Made by a program: the position numbers and the translations under genes. From Clostridiales bacterium (GTDB lineage Bacteria > Bacillota_A > Clostridia > Saccharofermentanales > Saccharofermentanaceae), in the NCBI GenBank assembly GCA_017649745.1, contig JAGCGE010000284.1, positions 1 through 5,094 of the forward strand: DNA of 5,094 bases. The letters are read 5' to 3'. Below are positions 1 through 5,094 of this stretch, in pieces (position 1 is the first letter of the stretch; each line of letters begins with the position of its first letter). Below the pieces are notes generated by a model, which searched no databases, had not been told where the DNA came from, and saw only the letters and a program-made list of their open reading frames with translations.

Positions 1-1671
1 TCACAGAGATCGGGCGGTAATATGGTTAGTTACGGCGGCCAGTATGACGTAGCATATATATATCCCATCGCAGGATTGTCTGTAGGTGATTATAGTGTAA
101 CTGCAACACTTTACTATGATGATGACGGATCAGGTCCTAATCCAAAGGTTATAATGGATACAGCTACATACACTCTTAAAGTTACTTCGGCTGGAACAAA
201 GTACAGCGTAACTGTTACTGATGGCACGGCGGATAAGCCATCGGCAAGTGCAGGAGAGGTTGTAAGAATTACAGCTAATGCGGCACCCGCAGGAAAAACG
301 TTCAAGGAGTGGCAAGTAACCGGCGATACAGTTAGCCTGTTCGATGCTAACTCAAGCATCACTAGTTTTACTATGCCTGAAGAGAATGTGTCGATTAAAG
401 CGGTATATGAAGATATTATTGTAACATCCAATTATACTGTTACTTTTGATTCAAATGGCGGAATCGGAACAAAGGAAGATGAAACAGTAATTGAAGGTTT
501 TAGTTATACACTTCCTTCGGCTTCGACTTTTACTGCTCCTTCAGGAAAAGAATTTGTATGTTGGAATGTATATGAAATCTCACCTGACAGCGGATCTTCA
601 AAAGCTCCCGGAGACGTAGTCACTATCAATGCTGATACAACGATACAGGCTGTTTGGAAGAATATCGATTATTGTAATGTAGTCTTTAATTCCAACGGCG
701 GAAGTTCTGTTGTTGCACAGACATTAGTTATAAATAATAAAGCAACAAAGCCTACAGATCCTACAAAGTCAGGCTACACATTCGGCGGCTGGTATAAAGA
801 TTCTGCATGTACTACAGCTTATGACTTCGATTCAGCTGTAACTGCTGATATCACACTCTATGCAAAGTGGACAGCTGTTTCGACACCGGATCCTGTTAAA
901 CCTGACCCAACTACTGCTCCCGAACCTGATAAAGACAGTGGATTCGAAGACTTTGTTGAGAGACTTTACACTGTAGCTCTCAGCCGTGCTTCCGAAAAAG
1001 AGGGTAAAGATTACTGGTGTGAGTTAGTTGGTAACGGAACACTTACTGGTGCTGACTGTGCTCGCTTCTTCCTCACAAGTCCCGAGTTCAAGGGCAGAGG
1101 ATTAAGTGACGAAGATTTCCTTAAGGTTCTTTATTCAACATTCTTCGATCGTAATGCAGCTGATGATCCGGATGGATTCAATTTCTGGCTTAACAGCCTT
1201 AAGACAGTCGGTAAAGATACGGTAGTCGAAGGCTTCATCAACTCACCGGAGTGGTGCGACATCTGCGCTACATATGGAGTTAGGAGTGGTGCACTAACTG
1301 CTAAGGCAACGAAAGCCTCAAAAAATGCAACTGCATTTGCTACAAGACTTTACACTGAGTGTTTAGGTCGTGAACCTGAAGAGGGCGGACTTAAGTATTG
1401 GAGCTTAGGACTTACCAATCAGGAACTTACAGGTTCACAGGCAGCTCATGAGTTCTTCTACTGTAAGGAGTTCAATGATCATAACTTTGACAACAAGGAA
1501 CTCATTACGAGGATGTATAAGACATTCATGGGAAGAGATCCTGATGATGAAGGACTTAACTACTGGCTTACAAACATGAACAACGGCATGACCAAAGATC
1601 AGGTATTTAACAGTTTTGTTCAGTCGCAGGAGTTCACTGAGATCTGTGCAAGCTATGCTATAGTCAGATAA
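1..1671 (+). CDS. Secreted multidomain protein with B-type repeats and C-terminal DUF4214 module (5' end outside window)
   Basis: The frame is open from base 1, giving 556 visible residues and ending in tandem stops TAA TAG. The first ATG (22) lies inside a beta-rich domain, without a signal peptide or convincing Shine-Dalgarno site, so the true start is upstream. Visible order: beta-sandwich fragment (1-60); a bacterial-repeat domain of Flg_new_2 type (68-138, ending TMPEENVSIKAVYE); a degenerate Listeria-Bacteroides-type repeat (145-220, VTFDSNGG to AVWK); a typical one (226-290, VVFNSNGG, GYTFGGWY, ITLYAKW); a Pro/Asp/Thr linker (292-313); and four DUF4214 units (318-545). There is no LPXTG motif or hydrophobic tail, so sortase anchoring is unlikely. 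Flg_new/InlB repeats are typical of surface adhesins and enzyme spacers, so a surface role is inferred. A catalytic domain could lie upstream of the window. It ends at its own terminator and is probably not co-transcribed with the next gene. Confidence 0.9.
   Translation, partial: SQRSGGNMVSYGGQYDVAYIYPIAGLSVGDYSVTATLYYDDDGSGPNPKVIMDTATYTLKVTSAGTKYSVTVTDGTADKPSASAGEVVRITANAAPAGKTFKEWQVTGDTVSLFDANSSITSFTMPEENVSIKAVYEDIIVTSNYTVTFDSNGGIGTKEDETVIEGFSYTLPSASTFTAPSGKEFVCWNVYEISPDSGSSKAPGDVVTINADTTIQAVWKNIDYCNVVFNSNGGSSVVAQTLVINNKATKPTDPTKSGYTFGGWYKDSACTTAYDFDSAVTADITLYAKWTAVSTPDPVKPDPTTAPEPDKDSGFEDFVERLYTVALSRASEKEGKDYWCELVGNGTLTGADCARFFLTSPEFKGRGLSDEDFLKVLYSTFFDRNAADDPDGFNFWLNSLKTVGKDTVVEGFINSPEWCDICATYGVRSGALTAKATKASKNATAFATRLYTECLGREPEEGGLKYWSLGLTNQELTGSQAAHEFFYCKEFNDHNFDNKELITRMYKTFMGRDPDDEGLNYWLTNMNNGMTKDQVFNSFVQSQEFTEICASYAIVR
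433..870 (+). repeat. Two Listeria-Bacteroides (Flg_new/B-type) protein repeats
   Basis: Two successive protein repeats of roughly 70 residues lie in the upstream protein. The second (residues 226-290) has the usual layout: VVFNSNGG, a KPTDPTKSGYTFGGWY core and a closing ITLYAKW. The first (145-220) keeps the VTFDSNGG opening and an AVWK ending, but its core is altered (PSGKEFVCWNV) and lengthened by a short insertion. The family forms small beta-grasp-like folds, often in strings on Gram-positive surface proteins, where they act as stalks or ligand-binding units. A more distant bacterial repeat precedes them at residues 68-138. Confidence 0.8.
949..1635 (+). repeat. DUF4214 module, four units; first part duplicated at 4660-5094
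   Basis: Four related units of about 46 residues start at residues 318, 373, 446 and 501. Each follows the pattern hydrophobic-x-x-LY or MY, a few residues, R or N, an acidic stretch, G, (Y/F)W, then a helix ending in (S/C)-x-E-(F/W). This matches DUF4214, found in many secreted bacterial proteins and of unknown function. Bases 949-1383 align without gaps to 4660-5094 in the next gene (offset 3711). Seven cysteines (340, 353, 419, 422, 454, 488, 549) fall in the module, including a CxxC at 419-422. An anchoring or assembly role is inferred from its C-terminal position in two otherwise different exported proteins. Confidence 0.8.
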
Positions 1672-1685
1672 TAGATTTACAGATC

Positions 1686-1723
1686 AAACGGCATCGTACT
1701 TTCGGGTAGGATGCCGTTTTTTT
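1686..1723 (+). terminator. Intrinsic terminator of the upstream gene
   Basis: A perfect 10-bp stem (AAACGGCATC at 1686-1695 with GATGCCGTTT at 1710-1719) is topped by a further short stem that can close on a UUCG loop (1701-1704). The run of seven T begins at 1717 and continues to 1723. It lies 14 bases after the first stop codon. There is no A-tract on the 5' side, so it looks unidirectional. This is the classical rho-independent form and separates the two genes into different transcription units. Confidence 0.93.
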
Positions 1724-1772
1724 GTTTGTAAAATAACACAAATTTGCGTTCGGTGGATTTTTTCTTGCGGTT

Positions 1773-1802
1773 TTATCAAATATTGAATATTCTTGTTGAT
1801 AA
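1773..1802. promoter_or_regulatory. Inverted repeat just upstream of the promoter; possible operator
   Basis: TTATCAA (1773-1779) is mirrored exactly by TTGATAA (1796-1802), with 16 bases between. Inside is the perfect palindrome AATATT-G-AATATT (1779-1791). The outer arms are 23 bases apart centre to centre, close to two helical turns, and end six bases before the proposed -35. That geometry would suit a dimeric regulator. The region is AT-rich, so chance is a real alternative, and no known regulator consensus was recognised. Confidence 0.3.
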
Positions 1803-1807
1803 CGGTA

Positions 1808-1836
1808 TAGACGTATAAATGCGGTCTGTGTATAAT
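1808..1836 (+). promoter_or_regulatory. Likely sigma-A promoter of the downstream enzyme gene
   Basis: A perfect -10 hexamer TATAAT (1831-1836) sits 17 bases downstream of TAGACG (1808-1813), which matches four of six bases of the TTGACA consensus. Transcription should start near 1843. A weaker alternative uses TTGAAT (1783-1788) and TATAGA (1806-1811), also with 17-base spacing. The position, between the terminator of the preceding gene and the next coding region, fits an independent promoter. Confidence 0.6.
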
Positions 1837-1944
1837 GCATGCTAAAGTTTGATTGAGTTTGTCAGTATGAATAGAAAATGCCAGTTTTTTGAACCTGGCT
1901 AAATGGCATATCTCAATTTTGACATGAATGATTACATTTGGGGA

Positions 1945-1989
1945 CTGTGATAATTCTTTCGGATGATTGGGATTACACAGTATTTTTTT
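1945..1989 (+). terminator. Terminator-like hairpin with U-tract inside the leader
   Basis: CTGTG (1945-1949) pairs with CACAG (1976-1980). After a bulged A at 1950 the stem continues with 1951-1957 against 1969-1975 (seven pairs, two of them G-U), leaving an 11-base loop. Directly after the stem come TA and seven T (1983-1989), followed by another six T at 1993-1998. The stem is AT-rich and so weaker than the terminator at 1686-1723. It lies downstream of the promoter and 30 bases upstream of the start codon, as expected for an attenuator. Alternatively it ends a short RNA of about 145 nt. Confidence 0.5.
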
Positions 1990-2004
1990 GTGTTTTTTCG
2001 AACA

Positions 2005-2011
2005 GAGAGGG
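2005..2011 (+). promoter_or_regulatory. Ribosome binding site that supports the TTG start
   Basis: GAGAGGG ends eight bases before the TTG at 2020-2022, a normal Shine-Dalgarno spacing. The frame is also open upstream, with ATG at 1963 and GTG at 1990. Neither has a purine-rich site in front: ATG 1963 falls inside the leader hairpin loop and GTG 1990 follows the T-tract. The TTG also places Lys-Arg and a hydrophobic stretch right at the N terminus, as a signal peptide requires. Confidence 0.75.
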
Positions 2012-2019
2012 TTAAGAAA

Positions 2020-5000
2020 TTGAAAAGGTTTATTGCAACGATCGTTACAGCAGCGATCACACTTGCTCTTTTCCCGTTTGGGTCAGGAGCAAAGGCAGCA
2101 GACACGATATCCAAGAAGTTCGATCTTGGCGGTAAGGGAACCGCTTCAGGATATATCGGTGTATCTGCTACTGAGAAATACGATAAGAGTAAAGGATACG
2201 GATTTGGCCAGTTGAATCTGGTAAAGAATGTAGAAGCTAAGGGAAAAGGTGCACTAAGTGATGCGGTCCATTTTGACGGCGGATACGGCAACTTTATTGT
2301 CGATCTTCCGAATGGTTACTACAAGATAACCGTAACGACAGGAAACGACGAATCGACAACGATCACCGCGGAAGACGCCGATCAGCTCTTCTTCTTGACG
2401 GGTAATAACGCCGTCGATTCATTCACGATACCGGTTACTGACGGACAGCTCAATATCTATGCGACTCATGGTGTTGGAGATATTCACTCGATCAGCACGA
2501 TCGAGATCGAACAGACAACCTCCAAGTCGACGATCTGGCTTTGCGGAGATTCCACGGTCGCAACTTATTACAATGTTCCTGAAGATTCGAAGCGCGGCTG
2601 GGGAGAATATCTCGACGATTTCATTGATACGAATAAGTATGATGTAAGAAATGTGTCTATCAGCGGTCTTCGTTCAGCCGGTCTGAAATCCAGCGTTTTT
2701 CCTACTATCGAGAAATTTGGTAAGAGTGGAGATATCATACTGTTTTCGGTAGGTATCAACGATTACATTGATGAATATAAATTGCATCCGGATGCGATAG
2801 ATTCTTCTGCTTATGTATCGACTATGACATCCATGGTCAAGAGTGCTAAGAATAAGGGAATGACAGTCTACCTTGTTAAGCAACAAGGATTAGCAGATGA
2901 CTGTTCTAAATACCCGATTCTCGATTACAAGTGGTTTGGAAAAGAACTAGATTCTATCGCTTCTTCCGAGAAAGTCAGGACTATCGATCTGTTTGGTTCT
3001 TGGCTTAGGTTCTGTCTCAAAATATCTTCAACTCAGGCAGTGCAATACTATGCCGAAGGTGTTCATCTGAATGCCGAGGGTTCGAAAATACTCGCTAAGA
3101 TGGTTGCTGATCTGCTCTTCCCGTCAGGCGGCACCGGCGGTTATACATATGTGGATCCTTATCCTGATTTCGATGCTACTGCAAAGGTCATCTATGAAAC
3201 TGAATTGTCCGGCGAAGTGATCGTAAATCCTCACAAAGGATATGTTATGGAAGTGCATAATCCGGATATGCTCTATTCCGGAAAACACAGATTGGGTATC
3301 GACGGTTCCGAGAACAATCATGCATGGGACGTCATCTCTGTTTGTTGCAGCGTTCTTTATTGGGAGGAATTAAATCCTGCTGAGGGTGTGTACAACTGGG
3401 AAGAGATCGACACGATGCTCGATGCCTGTGAACAGGCGGGTTATACATATGCGTTCAGGATCATTCCTTATTCCACGGGTAGGGGTTCCGACGACAATTA
3501 CGGAGAAGAACACGACTTCGTTCCTCAGTGGGTCTATGACAAAGGTGCGAAGCAGAATATAGCTACATACAAATACAGGGATAATTCTCCTCAGATCAAG
3601 GTTCCTGACTGGTCTGACCCTATATACATAAAGGCCTACAAGGATTTCATGACAGCTTTGGCGGAGCGTTACGATAATGATCCGCGTGTCGAGTATATGG
3701 AGATCAGAGCATTCGGTAACATGGGTGAATGGCACACTTCGGAATTTATCGGTAACGAGATGCCTTCAGCCAAGACCCAGATGGATATGCTGGATCATTA
3801 TAAGTCTGTATTCAAGAATATCAGATGTTGTGTCTTCATTGATGCGAGAGGAGAGGTCTATGACTATGCTAATTCTCTCGGATTTGCTAAGCGAAGTGAC
3901 GGTCTTGTAATGGGCAAGAATTACGAGTGGGAATTGGTCCCTTCATACGAAGCTAACGTCATGACGATGGGCGATAATCATAACACTTACGAGTACATGC
4001 TGAAGGTGAATAATCCTAACTATGTGAATTGGACACGTGAGCGTTATCGCGAATGCCTGGAGATCTCCCATCTGACCTTTATGGCAATGGATCAAGACAG
4101 CGGCTGTGGCTTATCCATATATCGTGATCAAAAAGATCTTATCGATGAGATGAATAACAGATTAGGATACGATCTCACGGTAACATCTGCTAAACGTGAC
4201 GGCAATAAACTTAAGGTAACGATCAAGAATACCGGTCTTGCATCTGCTTTCTTCGACATACAGCTTGCTGCTGAAGTCACGGATGAGGATGGCAACAAGA
4301 TCGAGAATTTCGGCGAGCCTGTCCTTATCGAAAACGGTTCATTCCGTGATGGTATGACAAAGACGTTTATGTTCGAATATAGCGGTACATTAGATGAGAA
4401 TGCTACTATCTGTCTTGCAATGTATGACATAAAGAATCCGGCTGCAGCAGGCAAGGATCCTACGGTCAAATTCGATAACAAGAACAATTTGCCAAACAAC
4501 AGATTGAAGCTCGTGGCAACATGGATCGATCCTTCACAGGAACCTACGGGAACACCAAGCGGAAACCCGTCAGGAACTCCTTCAGGCAATCCGTCAAATA
4601 ACCCTTCATCAACGCCTTCATCAGGCAAGACACCTGCAGGATCTGAACTCTCATTCGGAGACTTCGTCGAGCGTCTTTACGTAGTAGCTCTTAATCGTCA
4701 GTCTGAAAAAGAGGGCAAGGATTATTGGTGTGAGTTAGTTGGTAACGGAACCTTAACCGGCGCTGACTGTGCTCGCTTCTTCTTAACGAGTCCTGAGTTC
4801 AAGGGAAGAAACTTAAGCGATGAAGAGTTCCTTAAGGTTCTCTACAAGACATTCTTCGATCGTGATGCCAAGGATGATCCGGATGGTTTCAACTTCTGGA
4901 TGAACAGCCTTAAGTCAGTTGGTAAAGATACAGTTGTAGAAGGCTTCATCAACTCACCTGAGTGGTGTGATATCTGTGCTACTTATGGTGTTAAGTCAGG

Positions 5001-5094
5001 TGCTCCCACAGCTAAGGCAACTAAGGCTTCAAAGAATGCTACAGCATTTGAAACAAGACTTTATACGGAATGTCTTGGCCGTGAACCTGAGGAA
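2020..5094 (+). CDS. Secreted SGNH (CE12-like) esterase fused to GH-A-like/DUF4832-type domain and DUF4214 module (3' end outside window)
   Basis: The frame is open for 1025 codons from a TTG start. Residues 1-26 form a signal peptide (KR, hydrophobic core, AKA cleavage site). Residues 28-165 resemble the galactose-binding-like domain preceding rhamnogalacturonan acetylesterases and YxiM-type esterases (GYGFG, VDLPNGYYKITV). Residues 170-367 are an SGNH hydrolase: GDST with nucleophile Ser178, Gly216 in block II, GIND (245-248), and EGVH (346-349) where DxxH is usual. Residues about 400-710 look like a GH-A-type barrel of the DUF4832/DUF4874 kind: NPHKGY (403-408), YWEELNPAEGVYNW (447-460), and RAFGNMGEWH (563-572) with possible acid Glu570. 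A beta-sandwich (712-838), a linker (841-876) and DUF4214 units (882 onward) follow. By comparison with the upstream gene about 95 residues are missing. Likely role: deacetylation and perhaps cleavage of pectin-like glycans outside the cell. Export is well supported, esterase fold good, substrate and glycosidase activity inferred. Confidence 0.9.
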   Translation, partial: MKRFIATIVTAAITLALFPFGSGAKAADTISKKFDLGGKGTASGYIGVSATEKYDKSKGYGFGQLNLVKNVEAKGKGALSDAVHFDGGYGNFIVDLPNGYYKITVTTGNDESTTITAEDADQLFFLTGNNAVDSFTIPVTDGQLNIYATHGVGDIHSISTIEIEQTTSKSTIWLCGDSTVATYYNVPEDSKRGWGEYLDDFIDTNKYDVRNVSISGLRSAGLKSSVFPTIEKFGKSGDIILFSVGINDYIDEYKLHPDAIDSSAYVSTMTSMVKSAKNKGMTVYLVKQQGLADDCSKYPILDYKWFGKELDSIASSEKVRTIDLFGSWLRFCLKISSTQAVQYYAEGVHLNAEGSKILAKMVADLLFPSGGTGGYTYVDPYPDFDATAKVIYETELSGEVIVNPHKGYVMEVHNPDMLYSGKHRLGIDGSENNHAWDVISVCCSVLYWEELNPAEGVYNWEEIDTMLDACEQAGYTYAFRIIPYSTGRGSDDNYGEEHDFVPQWVYDKGAKQNIATYKYRDNSPQIKVPDWSDPIYIKAYKDFMTALAERYDNDPRVEYMEIRAFGNMGEWHTSEFIGNEMPSAKTQMDMLDHYKSVFKNIRCCVFIDARGEVYDYANSLGFAKRSDGLVMGKNYEWELVPSYEANVMTMGDNHNTYEYMLKVNNPNYVNWTRERYRECLEISHLTFMAMDQDSGCGLSIYRDQKDLIDEMNNRLGYDLTVTSAKRDGNKLKVTIKNTGLASAFFDIQLAAEVTDEDGNKIENFGEPVLIENGSFRDGMTKTFMFEYSGTLDENATICLAMYDIKNPAAAGKDPTVKFDNKNNLPNNRLKLVATWIDPSQEPTGTPSGNPSGTPSGNPSNNPSSTPSSGKTPAGSELSFGDFVERLYVVALNRQSEKEGKDYWCELVGNGTLTGADCARFFLTSPEFKGRNLSDEEFLKVLYKTFFDRDAKDDPDGFNFWMNSLKSVGKDTVVEGFINSPEWCDICATYGVKSGAPTAKATKASKNATAFETRLYTECLGREPEE
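4546..4629 (+). repeat. Gly/Asn/Thr-Pro-Ser tetrapeptide linker
   Basis: Residues 843-870 consist largely of a tetrapeptide repeat of the form G-(N/T)-P-S, giving a 12-base period in the DNA that weakens toward the 3' end (NNPS, STPS). It joins the beta-sandwich to the DUF4214 module. Such low-complexity linkers are common between domains of secreted carbohydrate-active enzymes, are flexible and are often O-glycosylated. The upstream protein uses a different, Asp/Pro/Thr-rich linker (residues 292-313) at the same position before its own DUF4214 module, so the linker was not simply copied with the module. Confidence 0.8.
4660..5094 (+). repeat. Second copy of DUF4214 module, cut by window end
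   Basis: This segment aligns without gaps to 949-1383 over 145 codons. By hand count 132 residues are identical (about 91%), whereas about 82 of 435 bases differ (about 81% identity). Units start at residues 882 and 937, with a third beginning at 1010 and cut off. All five cysteines visible here (904, 917, 983, 986, 1018) match those of the first copy. The copy is therefore an old duplication held by protein-level selection or maintained within a larger family, not a recent DNA duplication. Confidence 0.88.

Larger units (their letters stand above)
1843..2019 (+). promoter_or_regulatory. Long structured 5' leader, candidate attenuator
   Basis: About 177 nt separate the predicted transcription start from the TTG start codon, much more than ribosome binding needs. 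The first half can fold as an outer helix (1851-1857 with 1912-1918, six Watson-Crick pairs plus one G-U) enclosing either 1878-1883 with 1904-1909 or, exclusively, 1880-1884 with 1895-1899. The second half contains a terminator-like hairpin and an upstream segment that can compete with it. I do not recognise a known riboswitch class here. All pairings were found by hand and not evaluated energetically. Confidence 0.4.

Noticed and set aside
22..24. ATG as the true start of the first gene
   Set aside because: The frame is open upstream to the window edge, there is no signal peptide or good Shine-Dalgarno site, and the ATG falls within a beta-rich domain. The gene is better treated as truncated at its 5' end.
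1963..1965. In-frame ATG as an alternative start of the enzyme gene, adding 19 residues
   Set aside because: It lies in the loop of the leader hairpin without a ribosome binding site and would put a long extension ahead of a standard signal peptide. The TTG at 2020 has a well-spaced GAGAGGG.
1932..2291. 119-codon minus-strand frame covering the leader and the start of the enzyme gene
   Set aside because: It overlaps the well-supported signal peptide and N-terminal domain on the plus strand and shows no family motif. Its composition is that of a shadow frame.
3370..3735. 121-codon minus-strand frame inside the GH-A-like domain
   Set aside because: The plus strand here encodes conserved motifs (NPAEGVYNW, GNMGEWH), and the reverse frame has no recognisable domain or start signal.
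4128..4628. 166-codon open frame on the minus strand, starting with a Gly/Pro/Asp/Glu-rich stretch
   Set aside because: It is antisense to the beta-sandwich and the tetrapeptide linker of the long forward gene. Its low-complexity N terminus is simply the complement of the linker repeats, and there is no ribosome binding site or recognisable domain.
949..5094. The two DUF4214 segments as ends of a mobile element or a recent duplication
   Set aside because: About 19% nucleotide divergence with mostly silent changes, no terminal inverted repeats, no transposase and no target duplication argue for old paralogous domains. Recombination between them also looks unlikely, as long exact matches are few.

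Overview
The window looks like part of a chromosome or metagenomic contig from a low-to-moderate GC Bacillota (class Clostridia), probably a gut or rumen polysaccharide degrader. This rests on purine-rich Shine-Dalgarno sites, a TTG start, U-tract terminators, proline/threonine/serine linkers, Listeria-Bacteroides (B-type) repeats and DUF4214 modules. The genus cannot be fixed from the sequence alone. No RNA gene, mobile element or CRISPR array was seen.

Layout: (1) Positions 1-1671 hold the 3' part of a large secreted modular protein, entered mid-gene. It has beta-sandwich and InlB/Flg_new-type repeats, a Pro-rich linker and four DUF4214 units at the C terminus. (2) Positions 1672-2019 are a 348-base intergenic region. 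It holds a strong intrinsic terminator for the first gene, a likely sigma-A promoter (TATAAT at 1831-1836) next to an inverted repeat, and a leader of about 177 nt. The leader contains a second, weaker terminator-like hairpin with U-tract, preceded by a candidate competing antiterminator. (3) From 2020 a TTG-started frame runs open to the window end (1025 codons seen). It encodes a secreted multidomain enzyme: signal peptide, galactose-binding-like domain, SGNH/CE12-type esterase, GH-A-like/DUF4832-type domain with its beta-sandwich, a Gly/Asn/Pro/Ser/Thr linker, and the same DUF4214 module as the first gene, cut off by the window edge.

How they fit together: the two proteins differ in their N-terminal parts but share a nearly identical C-terminal module (about 91% amino-acid but only about 81% nucleotide identity over 145 codons). 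The simplest reading is two exported proteins with a common C-terminal surface-attachment or assembly module. The first would be adhesin- or scaffold-like, and the second would deacetylate, and perhaps cleave, plant or host glycans such as pectin. The function of DUF4214 is unknown, so this is inference. The leader suggests that the enzyme gene may be controlled by transcription attenuation, separately from its upstream neighbour.
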